Positions 27,949 through 37,036 are shown, numbered from the stretch's first letter. The stretch: 64,000 nt of DNA from Denitromonas halophila (GCF_007625155.1 NZ_VMNK01000001.1:105213-169212), one strand, 5' to 3'. The notes: generated from the sequence alone by a model not told the origin. Numbers and translations: made by a program.

Positions 27949-28506
27949 TTAGGTTCCTTCTTTGGTGTGGCTGTGCAGCAGGCTCAGATCCTGTGCATGC
28001 GTGCCGTACTGCCCATTGCGGCGATCTTCAAAAAAGCGCTCCAGGGCAAAGCGGACGGAGCGAAAGGCCAAGGTATCCCACGGTATGTCGGACTCGGCAA
28101 ACAGCGCCACTTCCAGAGACTCGATTCCCGCAGCGAATTCAAGATCAAGCATCTGGGCCCTGTAAAACAGATGAACCTGGCTGATTTCGGGAATGTTTAC
28201 GAGCGCGAACAGGGGGCCCACGGTGATGCGCGCGCAGGCCTCTTCGAGTGTTTCTCGGGCGGCAGCTTCGGCGGTGGTTTCGCGGTTTTCCATGAAGCCG
28301 GCGGGGAGTGTCCATTTTCCGAGCCGCGGCTCGATCGCGCGGCGGCACAACAGGATTTTCTCTTCCCACACCGGGATGGCACCGACCACCATCTTGGGGT
28401 TGAGATAGTGGATTTCGCCGCAGTCGACGCAGACATGGCGCGGGAGCGAATCGCCCGCCGGCACCTGCAGGCTGACACTGGCGCCACAGGCTGAACAGAA
28501 CTTCAT
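27949..28506 (-). CDS. Nudix hydrolase with N-terminal zinc ribbon
   Basis: The 185-residue protein opens with MKFCSACGASV and a second pair in HVCVDCGEIHY, a four-cysteine zinc ribbon like that of the NAD pyrophosphatase NudC. The Nudix box follows: GFMENRETTAEAAARETLEEACA, in which the usual glycine near the end is cysteine, while all metal-binding glutamates remain. It would hydrolyse a nucleoside diphosphate-linked compound such as an NAD-type or sugar nucleotide. It lacks the large N-terminal domain of true NudC. It stands alone and is divergent from the HDOD protein gene. Confidence 0.9.
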   Translation of the reverse strand: MKFCSACGASVSLQVPAGDSLPRHVCVDCGEIHYLNPKMVVGAIPVWEEKILLCRRAIEPRLGKWTLPAGFMENRETTAEAAARETLEEACARITVGPLFALVNIPEISQVHLFYRAQMLDLEFAAGIESLEVALFAESDIPWDTLAFRSVRFALERFFEDRRNGQYGTHAQDLSLLHSHTKEGT

Positions 28507-28657
28507 GAAGGCTCTCCGATTCGCCCGCGCGAGGGCAGGGCGCGAGCTGACTCATTCTAGCAGGCGATGCAATGGCGACGCGCGCTGAGGACCATGGCGT
28601 ATGACAGCGGTCCTAAAGTCCCTGTCTGGCGTGTCGTAAGGAAACGGGAGTCCCGCG

Positions 28658-30775
28658 GTGAGCGCCGGTGCATGCGGGTGTGCTGTTATCCGGAAAAAAC
28701 AAAAAATGGGTTCAAACATCGATATCCGAACCTTTGAGCAGATCAAGGCCTCGGGTGATCTGCCTTCCCCAAAAGGTGCTGCGCTGGCCATCATCCGTTT
28801 GACCCGGAAGGATGATCTGTCGCTGGCCGAGCTTGCGCGCGTCATCAAGACCGATCCGGCGTTTGTGGGCCGTTTGATCAAGGCGGCCAACGGTGCCGCG
28901 TTTGGATCGCGGCGCAATGTCGCCTCGGTCCAGGATGCCTTGGTGGTGTTGGGCTTGTCCTCGGTGCGCAACATGGCGCTTGGCTTCTCGCTGTTGTCGA
29001 GTTATCGCAATGGGGGGTGTCGCGGTTTTGACTACGACGGCTTCTGGTCCGGTGCCTTGATCATGGCAATCACCATGCAGGCGGTGGCACAACGGATTCG
29101 TACCGCGCCCGCCGATGAGATGTTCTGTCTTGGTCTGTTGTCGCGAATTGGTGAGCTGGCGTTGGCAACGATCTACCCCGGACCGTATGGCGAAGTGCTG
29201 ACGCTCCTGAAGACGGCAGAGGCGTCGGATCTCGCCGTGTGCGAACGCGCCGCATTTGCCATGGATCACCGCGAACTCACGGCGGCCATGTTGGCCGACT
29301 GGGGGTTGCCGTCCTTGTTCGTCGACACCGCAGCGCTGTTTGAAGTGCCGGACAGCGCCCAATTTCCGCCTGATAGCCGGCAGCGACAGATTCTCGATGC
29401 CTTGTGCCTGGCCGATGCGCTGCGCATCACCTGCTTGTCCGATCCCTCGTTACGCGCCGAGCAGGGCGCGACGCTCTATCCGATGGGCGAGCGCCTCGGC
29501 ATGGATGTCGAGAGCGTCAATGCCTTGTGCGATGGCGTGGTTGCCGCCTGGCTCGAATGGGGGCGGGTACTGCAACTCGAAACGCAGGACATCCCCGCGA
29601 TGTCCAGTTTGACCCGCGCCGCCGTTGCTGCATCGCCCGTCTCGGCCGAGCTGAAGGCGGCTGTGACAAAGGGCGCTGACGCGGGCGACACGCCGGGCGT
29701 TGTCGGCTCGGCGATGCGCGTGCTGATTGTGGATGATGACGCCGCCGTCCGGACACTGTTGCGTGGCATGCTCGAGCGCGCCGGTCATTCGGTGTTTGAC
29801 GCCGATTGTGGTCGTCAGGGCATGGAGCTGGCGCTGGAGGTACAGCCTCATATGATGCTGGTGGATGCCGTGATGCCCGATATGAGCGGCCTGGCTCTGA
29901 CCCGGGCGCTACGCCAGACCCGGATCGGCCGTAGTATCTATATTCTGATACTGACCGCCAGCGGCGAAGACGAAAGCCTGATCGAAGCCTTTGACAGCGG
30001 CGTGGACGACTTCGTGGCCAAGCCCGTGCGTCCGCGCATGCTGGCCGCGCGCTTGCGTGCCGGCCATCGGGTCATCCATCTGCAGCAGGAAGTGGAACGC
30101 GACCGTGAGGAGATTCGTCGTTTTGCAGCCGAACTGGCGGTGAAGAACCGGCGCCTTCAGGAAGCGGCGCTGACCGATCCGCTCACCGGTTTCCCCAATC
30201 GGCGCTATGCCATTGAGCGTATGCAACAGGCCTGGGCAAGCTCGGGGCGCAGTGGCCGGCCGTTGTGCGCGATGGTCATCGATATCGACGCATTCAAGCA
30301 GATCAATGACAGCCACGGCCATGATGTGGGCGATCAGGTGCTGCGGCAGATCTCCGCTGCGATCAAGCAGGCGGTGCGCGCGCAGGACATGGTGGCACGC
30401 ACCGGGGGTGATGAATTCCTGGTGCTCTGTCCCGAAACGGACCTGTCGGCGGCCTTGCTGTGCGCTGAGCGGGTACGGCGCGCTGTGCGTGTAGCCCGTG
30501 TGAATGCAGGGGGTCTGGCGCTGGACTTGTCGATCAGTGTCGGTGTGGCCGAGCGCGACGCCGACATGCCGGACCCGGATGCGCTGATCAAGCGGGCCGA
30601 CCAGGGCGCCTACCGGGCGAAGGCGGATGGCCGTAACCGGGTGGCGACAATTCAGCGAGCTGCGGGCGGGGCAAACGGTGCACCCGGCGCAGCCGCGGAT
30701 GAACACGAAACATCCAGGTCTCAAGTTCGCGCGAAGCCCGCCGTGAACCCGATAGTGATAGACGAAAGCGCCTAG
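28658..30775 (+). CDS. HDOD-REC-GGDEF signalling protein, probable diguanylate cyclase
   Basis: Domains in order are HDOD (about residues 20-260, with LPSPKGAALAI and SVQDALVVLGLSSVRNMALG), a receiver (about 352-470, VLIVDDD, then MLVDAVMPDMSG with the phosphorylatable aspartate, then DFVAKPVRP), and a GGDEF domain (about 530-675). The active-site TGGDEF lies at 582-587, and an RxxD product-inhibition site (RAQD) is placed five residues before it. The enzyme should therefore make cyclic di-GMP when its receiver is phosphorylated and be feedback-inhibited. The GTG at 28658 follows GGGAG by 7 bases; an ATG at 28706 is an alternative start. The next gene is a c-di-GMP hydrolysing candidate, so this pair may set the motile/sessile switch just upstream of flhDC. 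Confidence 0.9.
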   Translation: MSAGACGCAVIRKKQKMGSNIDIRTFEQIKASGDLPSPKGAALAIIRLTRKDDLSLAELARVIKTDPAFVGRLIKAANGAAFGSRRNVASVQDALVVLGLSSVRNMALGFSLLSSYRNGGCRGFDYDGFWSGALIMAITMQAVAQRIRTAPADEMFCLGLLSRIGELALATIYPGPYGEVLTLLKTAEASDLAVCERAAFAMDHRELTAAMLADWGLPSLFVDTAALFEVPDSAQFPPDSRQRQILDALCLADALRITCLSDPSLRAEQGATLYPMGERLGMDVESVNALCDGVVAAWLEWGRVLQLETQDIPAMSSLTRAAVAASPVSAELKAAVTKGADAGDTPGVVGSAMRVLIVDDDAAVRTLLRGMLERAGHSVFDADCGRQGMELALEVQPHMMLVDAVMPDMSGLALTRALRQTRIGRSIYILILTASGEDESLIEAFDSGVDDFVAKPVRPRMLAARLRAGHRVIHLQQEVERDREEIRRFAAELAVKNRRLQEAALTDPLTGFPNRRYAIERMQQAWASSGRSGRPLCAMVIDIDAFKQINDSHGHDVGDQVLRQISAAIKQAVRAQDMVARTGGDEFLVLCPETDLSAALLCAERVRRAVRVARVNAGGLALDLSISVGVAERDADMPDPDALIKRADQGAYRAKADGRNRVATIQRAAGGANGAPGAAADEHETSRSQVRAKPAVNPIVIDESA

Positions 30776-30805
30776 GTCGAAATCAACATGCAACCCAAGG
30801 ACGCC

Positions 30806-32533
30806 ATGATCATGTCGGACCGACCCATACGGGTTTTGGTTGTTGACGACGTTGAAGATGATGCCTACTTGCTGCAGGCCGAACTGGGGCAGCGCGGGGT
30901 CAGCATCGAGTACCACCGTGTCGATAGCGAAATCGACATGGCGGCTGAACTCGCCAGCGACGCGTGGGATCTGGTCATTTCCGATCACAACATGCCCGGC
31001 TTCGACGCCCTGGCGGCGCTCGAAGTGCTCAAGCGCAGTGGGCGCGACATTCCCTTCATCATCCATTCGGCGCACATCAGTCACCAGTTGGCGGTGTCGG
31101 CGATGTACGACGGCGTGCACGACTTCATTCCGAAAGGGCAGTACGAGCGCATGGTGCCCGTCATTGAGCGCGAGCTGCGCGGCGCGCAGGCGCGGCGGGC
31201 CGTGCGACAGGCCGATGACCGCATCCAGCAGCTGTCCTATTACGACAAGCTCAGCGCGCTGCCGAACCAGAATCTTTTTTGCGACAAGGTGACCGAGTGG
31301 CTGAACACCAGTCAGCGCCAGGGGCGCACAGCGCGCGGCGCCTTGTTTGTGATCGACATCGATCGCTTCCTTCGGGTGAACGCGAGCTTTGGCTACGAAG
31401 CCGGCAACGCGGTGCTCAAGGAGGTCAGTCAGCGGCTGACCGAAGTGCTGCAGTCCGATGTGTTGCTGGCGCGCCTTGGCGGGGATGAATTCGGCGTGTT
31501 CGTGCCGGGGATCGGCGAGCGGCAAAGCGCAGAGGTGTTTGCCCGCTGGATCTCCAAGGTGTTTGATTCGCCGTTCATGAAAGACGGCATCGAATTGTTT
31601 CTGACGCCCAGCACGGGCGTGGCCTTGATTCCCACCGACGGCACGCAAGTCTACGAATTGCTGATGAGTGCTGAGACCGCCAGTGCGCATGCCAAGAAGC
31701 GGGGCGGCAACGGGTTTTTGTTCTACGACCGGACCATGAATGCGGCCTCGACCGAGCGCGTGGCGCTGGAGTCGGACTTGCGTCACGCGGTCGAGCGCAG
31801 TGAATTGTTTCTCGAATTTCAACCTGTCATTGATGCCCAGTCGGGCACGATCGTCAGCGCCGAAGCGCTGGTGCGCTGGAATCATCCGCGCCTGGGGCGT
31901 GTCCCACCTGACCGCTTTATTACGCTGGCCGACGAGACCGGCCTGATTGTCGATATTGGCGCCTGGGTGCTCAATGAGGCTTGCCGTTGTTGCCGCGGTT
32001 GGCATGTGGCCGGATTTTCAGACATGAAAGTGTCGGTCAACGTATCGGCCGTACAGTTTGGCCAGCCGCGTCTGCTCGAAGCGGTGCGCGATGCGCTGAG
32101 CCACTCCAATCTGCCGCCCAAGGCCTTGATGCTGGAGATTACTGAGTCCTCGCTGATGCAGGACGCCGAGTCGACCGCAGGCATGCTGCGCGCACTGCGT
32201 AATATGGGGGTGCGTATTTCGGTGGATGACTTTGGCACCGGGTATTCGTCGCTGTCTTACCTCAAGCGCTTCCCGCTCGACGTGATCAAGATCGACAAGT
32301 CTTTCGTGCGCGACCTGTGCGTGGATGAAGAAGACGCCGCGATTGTTCGCGCCATCATCGCGCTGGCGCACAGCATGCGCCGCTCGACCATTGCCGAGGG
32401 TGTTGAAACCGCAGAGCAAGTCGAGCTTCTCAAACGCGAGAACTGCGAGTTTTTCCAGGGCTATTACTTCGGAAGGCCGATGAATATCGAGCGTATTCTG
32501 GAGCGACTGGAAGCACAAAAGGTTCAGGCCTAG
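30806..32533 (+). CDS. REC-GGDEF-EAL cyclic-di-GMP signalling protein
   Basis: The N-terminus is a receiver (VLVVDDVEDDAY, then LVISDHNMPGF with the acceptor aspartate, then DFIPKG). A GGDEF domain follows with intact RLGGDEFGVF, and an EAL domain with intact AEALVRWNHP, DDFGTGYSSLSYLK and IAEGVETAEQ motifs. Both catalytic signatures are preserved, so it could make or break cyclic di-GMP; in such hybrids the EAL activity often dominates. AAGGA at 30796 points to the ATG at 30806, giving 575 residues; ATG codons at 30788 and 30812 are also possible. Only about 30 bases separate it from the upstream HDOD-REC-GGDEF gene, so they are likely co-transcribed. Confidence 0.9.
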   Translation: MIMSDRPIRVLVVDDVEDDAYLLQAELGQRGVSIEYHRVDSEIDMAAELASDAWDLVISDHNMPGFDALAALEVLKRSGRDIPFIIHSAHISHQLAVSAMYDGVHDFIPKGQYERMVPVIERELRGAQARRAVRQADDRIQQLSYYDKLSALPNQNLFCDKVTEWLNTSQRQGRTARGALFVIDIDRFLRVNASFGYEAGNAVLKEVSQRLTEVLQSDVLLARLGGDEFGVFVPGIGERQSAEVFARWISKVFDSPFMKDGIELFLTPSTGVALIPTDGTQVYELLMSAETASAHAKKRGGNGFLFYDRTMNAASTERVALESDLRHAVERSELFLEFQPVIDAQSGTIVSAEALVRWNHPRLGRVPPDRFITLADETGLIVDIGAWVLNEACRCCRGWHVAGFSDMKVSVNVSAVQFGQPRLLEAVRDALSHSNLPPKALMLEITESSLMQDAESTAGMLRALRNMGVRISVDDFGTGYSSLSYLKRFPLDVIKIDKSFVRDLCVDEEDAAIVRAIIALAHSMRRSTIAEGVETAEQVELLKRENCEFFQGYYFGRPMNIERILERLEAQKVQA

Positions 32534-32581
32534 CATCGCGGCTGCCAGACCGGGCAGCACCTCTTTGCGGAAGTATTTCAG

Positions 32582-32608
32582 GATGTGTCAGAAAAAACCT
32601 GACACGTC
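32582..32608. promoter_or_regulatory. Stem-loop upstream of flhDC
   Basis: GTGTCAG at 32585-32591 and CTGACAC at 32599-32605 pair around AAAAAAC; two further pairs and a G-T extend the stem to 10. It lies in the 189-base gap between the EAL gene and flhD. With no following T run it is more likely an operator or leader structure than a terminator. The rest of the gap shows no convincing promoter. Confidence 0.55.
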
Positions 32609-32722
32609 CTCGCGCCGTTTATCTGACTTCAACTTACCTTTCGGCCCGATACCGCCAGCATCTGCCACCGAGCACAATGGTCCCCACAGTGCCTAAGCAC
32701 GACCATGGGCAGGAGACATCAG

Positions 32723-33040
32723 ATGAAAAGCGCCGACTTGCAAGACGAAATCCGGGAACTCAATCTCGCCTACCTCATGCTCGCCCAGCAACTGGTGCGG
32801 GAAGATCGGGAGATTGCCATGTTCCGCCTCGGCATCGGCGCCGATGTGGCCGATCTCATCAATGGGCTGACGACGGCACAGATTGTGCGCCTGTCCAGCC
32901 AGCAAATGATGTTGTGCCGCGTGCGCTTTGACGACAGCGCCTTGCTGGGCATGCTTACCGGCGAAGGCCGTGACGCGGCGACGGCCTCCTTGCACGCCGC
33001 CATCATTGCGGCTGGCAAGCCGGTGGAAACCCTGGCCTGA
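32723..33040 (+). CDS. flhD: Flagellar master regulator subunit FlhD
   Basis: FlhD pairs with FlhC in the hetero-hexamer that activates class 2 flagellar genes. The 105-residue product begins MKSADLQDEIRELNLAYLMLAQQLVREDREIAMFRLG, which matches the family well, and keeps a cysteine at 65, the position of the inter-subunit disulfide in the enterobacterial protein. The ATG at 32723 follows AGGAGA by 6 bases. flhC starts 15 bases downstream, so they form an operon. Confidence 0.95.
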   Translation: MKSADLQDEIRELNLAYLMLAQQLVREDREIAMFRLGIGADVADLINGLTTAQIVRLSSQQMMLCRVRFDDSALLGMLTGEGRDAATASLHAAIIAAGKPVETLA

Positions 33041-33055
33041 TCTCGGGAGAGCCTC

Positions 33056-33607
33056 ATGCGCAATAAGAGTGTTCTAGCCGAAGCCGAAGACATCCAGCGC
33101 GCGGTCGAGATGATCCGCCTCGGTGCGCGCATGCAAATGCTTGAATCCGAAACCAGGCTCAGCCGGGAGCGCCTGCTCAAGCTTTACAAGGAAGTGCGTG
33201 GCGTCTCGCCCCCCAAGGGCATGCTGCCGTTTTCGACGGACTGGTTCATCACCTGGCAGCCGAACGTACATTCCTCGCTGTTCATGTCTTTTTACCGTTT
33301 CATGAAAGACACCGCAGGCTTGTCGGACCTTGATGCCATCGTCAAGGCTTTCCGCCTGTACCTCGATCACATCGATGCAGAAGATATGGAAGAAGTGCTG
33401 AGCCTCACCCGCGCGTGGACGCTGGTGCGCTTCTTCGACGCTGATTTGTTGCAACAGGCCACGTGTACATGCTGCGGCGGTAACTACGTCGCACATGCCT
33501 ACGATCCCACGCACGAGTATGTGTGTGGCCTGTGCAACATGCCCTCCCGAGCCGGAAAGGGTCGCCGCTCACGGAGGATTGCGACTGATCGCAATGCACT
33601 GGTCTGA
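33056..33607 (+). CDS. flhC: Flagellar master regulator subunit FlhC
   Basis: The 183-residue product has the FlhC core, including ARMQMLESETRLSRERLLKLYKEVRG and PPKGMLPFSTDWFITWQPNVHSSLF. Cysteines at 137, 140, 157 and 160 (in CTCCGG and VCGLC) match the zinc site of the known structure; an extra cysteine is present at 139. It binds DNA together with FlhD. The gene ends in a strong terminator, so flhDC is transcribed separately from motAB. Confidence 0.95.
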   Translation: MRNKSVLAEAEDIQRAVEMIRLGARMQMLESETRLSRERLLKLYKEVRGVSPPKGMLPFSTDWFITWQPNVHSSLFMSFYRFMKDTAGLSDLDAIVKAFRLYLDHIDAEDMEEVLSLTRAWTLVRFFDADLLQQATCTCCGGNYVAHAYDPTHEYVCGLCNMPSRAGKGRRSRRIATDRNALV

Positions 33608-33637
33608 CCTCCTCCTTGCTGCGCAAGGGGTTACAAG

Positions 33638-33666
33638 CCGCCGGAAATACCCGGCGGTTTTTTTTT
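33638..33666 (+). terminator. Rho-independent terminator after flhC
   Basis: CCGCCGG at 33638-33644 and CCGGCGG at 33651-33657 pair around AAATAC and are followed by nine T residues. Confidence 0.92.
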
Positions 33667-33707
33667 GCCAAGCCCCGCAGCACATGGATTTGCCGGCGTT
33701 CGGGTGC

Positions 33708-33734
33708 TCAAGTTTCTCTTGGCAGCGCCGTTAG
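33708..33734 (+). promoter_or_regulatory. FliA (sigma-28) promoter candidate for motAB
   Basis: TCAAGTTT at 33708-33715, an 11-base spacer, then GCCGTTAG at 33727-33734 fit the flagellar sigma consensus TAAAGTTT-N11-GCCGATAA with correct spacing. It lies 70 bases before the motA ATG, where a late flagellar promoter is expected. Confidence 0.75.
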
Positions 33735-33803
33735 CAGGCTTGTGCAAGGCGATCCGATGCGGATCGCACGCATCACAGATCAGACAACACAAGGGTTGCT
33801 TCG

Positions 33804-34658
33804 ATGTTTCTTATCATCGGATATGTCATCGTGCTCGCCGCATCGCTCGGCACCTATGCTATTCACGGCAGCCTTGCGGCGCTGTGGGTGCCGACCGAGT
33901 ACGTCGCCATCGTGGGTTTGATGATCGGTGGCTTCGTGGCCAGCAATAGCATCAAGGCCATCAAGTCCACCATGGCTGCACTGCCCTCGGTGCTCAAAGG
34001 CTCTTCGTACAACAAGGCCTACTACATGGACGTGCTCGCGCTCATGTATGAGTTGCTGTCCAAGGTGCGCAAGGAAGGCCTGATGTCGATTGAAGGCGAT
34101 ATCGAAAACGCCGACGCCAGCCCGATCTTTTCCAAGTACCCCGCGTTCATGTCTGATCACCACGCGGTCGAATTTCTCACTGACTATTTGCGCATGATGG
34201 TCGGTGGCAACCTAAATGCCTTCGAAATTGAAAACCTGATGGACATGGAGATTGAAACCCATCATCAGGAGGCACACGGCCCGGCGCACGTCATGTCGAA
34301 GGTCGCGGACGCCGTACCAGCCTTCGGTATCGTGGTGGCGGTGATGGGCGTGGTGAACGTGATGGGCTCGGTCGGCCAGCCACCGGCAGTGCTCGGCAAG
34401 ATGATTGGTGGGGCGCTGGTGGGTACCTTTCTCGGTATCCTGGTGTCTTACGGTTTTGTGGCCCCGATCGCCGGTCAGCTTGAGCAAAAGGTGGAAGAGG
34501 GCAGCAAGATCTACCAATGCATGAAAGTGGTTCTGCTCGCCAGCATGAACGGCTATGCACCGCAGGTGGCCATCGAATTTGGCCGCAAGGTGTTGTTCTC
34601 CTCTGACCGTCCTTCTTTCATTGAACTGGAAGAAGACGTGAAGAGCCGCAAGGGCTAA
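33804..34658 (+). CDS. motA: Flagellar motor stator protein MotA
   Basis: MotA forms the proton channel and torque-generating part of the stator in the inner membrane. The 284-residue product starts MFLIIGYVIVLAASLGTYAIHG and has four hydrophobic segments. The cytoplasmic loop RKEGLMSIEGDIENADASPIFSKYP carries charged residues R89 and E97, equivalent to those that contact the rotor in Escherichia coli. VADAVPAFGIVVAVMGVVNVMGSV holds the conserved proline of the third helix. motB follows after 35 bases. Confidence 0.96.
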   Translation: MFLIIGYVIVLAASLGTYAIHGSLAALWVPTEYVAIVGLMIGGFVASNSIKAIKSTMAALPSVLKGSSYNKAYYMDVLALMYELLSKVRKEGLMSIEGDIENADASPIFSKYPAFMSDHHAVEFLTDYLRMMVGGNLNAFEIENLMDMEIETHHQEAHGPAHVMSKVADAVPAFGIVVAVMGVVNVMGSVGQPPAVLGKMIGGALVGTFLGILVSYGFVAPIAGQLEQKVEEGSKIYQCMKVVLLASMNGYAPQVAIEFGRKVLFSSDRPSFIELEEDVKSRKG

Positions 34659-34693
34659 GCGGCTTTGCGTTGTGCTCTTGAGACATCGATCGC

Positions 34694-35758
34694 ATGAGTG
34701 ACGATACCCAACAACCTATTGTCGTCAAAAAGATCAAGAAGGGCGGCGGCGGCGCTCACGGTGGTGCGTGGAAGATCGCCTATGCCGACTTCGTGACGGC
34801 CATGATGGCTTTCTTTCTGCTGATGTGGCTGCTCGGCTCGACCTCCGATGGCGACAAGGAGGGCATTGCTGAATTCTTTCAGAACCCGCTCAAAGTTGGC
34901 ATGAGTGGTGGTACCGGCTCGGGTGACAGTTCCAGCATACTGATGGGCGGCGGCGAAGATCTGACGCGTTCGCTGGGGCAGGTCAAGCGCGGCGACGTAG
35001 AAGGCAACAAAACCGTCAATCTGGATGCCGCAATTGATCCGTCGGTAGACGCAAAGGGGCATGACGCCGCGCGGTTCGAGAAAGAAGAGCGTGCCGCGTT
35101 GGTTGACCTCAAAGGGCAGATCGAGGCCTTGATCGAAGCGACGTCGGCGCTCCGGGAGATGAAAGATCAATTGGTGATGGACATCACTGAGGAGGGGTTG
35201 CGCATCCAGATTGTGGATGAGCAGAATCGGCCGATGTTCACAGGTGGCAGCGATACGCTGCAGCCCTATACCAAAGGGCTGTTGCACGCGATCGGTAAAG
35301 CGCTCAACCAGGTCCAGAACCGGATCAGCCTGTCGGGTCACACGGACGCCAGTCAGTACGCGGGCGGCAGTCGCGGTTTCTCCAACTGGGAGCTGTCGGC
35401 CAACCGCGCTAACGCCTCACGCCGCGAACTGGTGGTGGGGGGGTTGGAAGACGACAAGGTGATCCGGGTGGTCGGTCTGGCCGATACCATTCCGTTCAAG
35501 GCCGACGATCCCTATGATCCGACCAACCGGCGCATCAGCATCATTGTGCTCAACCGCAAGGCCGAGGCCGCGGTTCGCGGCACGCCGGAGCAACTTCAGG
35601 TCAGCAACGGCTCGGACGAGACGCAGATTGCCGATGGCCTGACACAGCGGGCGCCGGTGCCGGCCCTTGCCCCCGCGCTACCACCTCCGCGCATTGCGCC
35701 ACGAGAGCTGCCAAACGGTGACCGTCGGCCGCGTATCGTGATGCCAACCCAGCGATAG
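34694..35758 (+). CDS. motB: Flagellar motor stator protein MotB
   Basis: The 354-residue protein has a basic N-terminus, one transmembrane helix (KIAYADFVTAMMAFFLLMWLLG) with the proton-carrying aspartate at 32, a plug/linker region, and an OmpA-like peptidoglycan-binding domain (about 200-285, with LSGHTDASQYAGGSRGFSNWELSANRANASRREL). A Pro-rich C-terminal tail follows. Together with MotA it anchors the stator to the cell wall. Confidence 0.96.
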   Translation: MSDDTQQPIVVKKIKKGGGGAHGGAWKIAYADFVTAMMAFFLLMWLLGSTSDGDKEGIAEFFQNPLKVGMSGGTGSGDSSSILMGGGEDLTRSLGQVKRGDVEGNKTVNLDAAIDPSVDAKGHDAARFEKEERAALVDLKGQIEALIEATSALREMKDQLVMDITEEGLRIQIVDEQNRPMFTGGSDTLQPYTKGLLHAIGKALNQVQNRISLSGHTDASQYAGGSRGFSNWELSANRANASRRELVVGGLEDDKVIRVVGLADTIPFKADDPYDPTNRRISIIVLNRKAEAAVRGTPEQLQVSNGSDETQIADGLTQRAPVPALAPALPPPRIAPRELPNGDRRPRIVMPTQR

Positions 35759-35832
35759 GGCCATCCCCGAGCTTGCTTCCGGCGAGCGCGTTTTCACCTC
35801 GCTTGCCACCGCCTGTCGACCCCGACACTCGC

Positions 35833-35870
35833 TAAAGTCAGCCGCCGTCATGACGTTATGGACATGACGG
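35833..35870 (+). promoter_or_regulatory. FliA-type promoter candidate overlapping an 8-bp inverted repeat
   Basis: TAAAGTCA at 35833-35840, an 11-base spacer and GACGTTAT at 35852-35859 resemble a sigma-28 promoter, with a good -35 and a partial -10. The perfect inverted repeat CCGTCATG (35845-35852) / CATGACGG (35863-35870) covers the -10 and start region. If real, transcription begins near 35866, so the ATG at 35858 cannot be the gene's start. Confidence 0.5.
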
Positions 35871-35896
35871 CTTGCTTAATTTCTGCGGGATTCCGA

Positions 35897-37036
35897 ATGT
35901 CTCATTGCTCGGTTCGCCTTCTTGTTGTGGGATGTGTCTGGACACTGGTGGTGGGTGTTGTGTTCACTGCCGTGCCCGAGTTTTCGGGGCGGTTGTGGAC
36001 CTGCCTCTCGGTCGTGGCCGGGGGCTGGGCTGGCCTATTGGCCCTCCGCGCACGGGGGGCGAAAGGCGAGGGGGACGCCGCCGCGGCACCCATGGCGCAC
36101 TTCGAATCGGAGCTGGCCTCATGCATGAGCGCCTTTGAGGCGCAGTTCCAGGCCATTGAGGTGGAGTCCACCCAGATGCTTGGCGTGCTTGCCGACGCGG
36201 TCGATCAACTGTCCGACGGCTTCGAGGCCTTGCATGCCTCGGTGAGCCACCCGGCAACCGCCGTGGCAATGGAAGCCAACACCAGCCGATCGACCCTGCA
36301 GCGTGTCGTGCTGGCGCTCGATCAGGTGCTGGAGACGGAGGTGGCGCACAGTCATGCCAGCCAGACGCTGGCGGTGCTGACCGAAGCGCTGACGGCCCGT
36401 ACCCAGCAGGCAAACACGCTGCTCAATGAGATCAACGCGATCGCCCGGCAGAGTGGGCTGTTGGCCCTGAATGCCTCGATCGAAGGCGCGCGTGCAGGCG
36501 AGGGCGGGCGCAAATTTGTGGTGGTCGCAGACGAGGTCGCCGCCTTGTCGCAGCGAACGGAGGATTTCAGTGCGCAGATCGCGGTTTTGCTGAGTGCGAT
36601 GCAAGGGCTGCTGGGGGATGCGTGTACCGCGATCGATGTGGCAAAGGCACAGAACACGCTCGGTGTGCGGGATGTGAAAGTGCAGGCCGAGCAGTTGCTC
36701 GCGGCGTCCCACGACAGTGCGGATGTCGGCACGATGTCACCTGTGTCGGTGCTTGATGGCGACACCGCAAAATTGGTTCAGGCCCTGCAGTTTCAGGACA
36801 TCGTTGCGCAGATTGTTGGGCATGTGATGGCGCGGGTCGGTGGCATACGTGAGGCCCTGGCCGAATTGGGCGGCGTCGCCCACGATGCGGCGCTGGCGCG
36901 CGATGCCGGCGCGGTGAGCGCGGTGTGTGAGCGTGCCGAGCGCATTGGTCAGCGGCTGCGGGCATTGGCCGTGCATACCGAAAACCCGCCGGTGGGGCGG
37001 GGTGCCACGCCCGGCGGCAGTATTGAGCTGTTTTGA
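35897..37036 (+). CDS. MCP-like signalling protein with two N-terminal membrane helices
   Basis: The product (379 residues from the ATG at 35897) has two short membrane helices near the N-terminus (VRLLVVGCVWTLVVGVVFTAV and LWTCLSVVAGGWAGLLALRA) with almost no periplasmic loop. A helical region follows whose hairpin tip reads INAIARQSGLLALNASIEGARAGEGGRKFVVVADEVAALSQRT, the kinase-control tip of chemoreceptors with some substitutions. No HAMP or ligand domain is visible. The C-terminal half has LVQALQFQDIVAQIVGHV, a stretch that recalls CheZ/CheV-linked helical bundles. It may be a receptor for internal signals or a modulator. A longer frame from 35858 exists, but a promoter candidate covers it. 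cheY follows. Confidence 0.75.
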   Translation: MSHCSVRLLVVGCVWTLVVGVVFTAVPEFSGRLWTCLSVVAGGWAGLLALRARGAKGEGDAAAAPMAHFESELASCMSAFEAQFQAIEVESTQMLGVLADAVDQLSDGFEALHASVSHPATAVAMEANTSRSTLQRVVLALDQVLETEVAHSHASQTLAVLTEALTARTQQANTLLNEINAIARQSGLLALNASIEGARAGEGGRKFVVVADEVAALSQRTEDFSAQIAVLLSAMQGLLGDACTAIDVAKAQNTLGVRDVKVQAEQLLAASHDSADVGTMSPVSVLDGDTAKLVQALQFQDIVAQIVGHVMARVGGIREALAELGGVAHDAALARDAGAVSAVCERAERIGQRLRALAVHTENPPVGRGATPGGSIELF

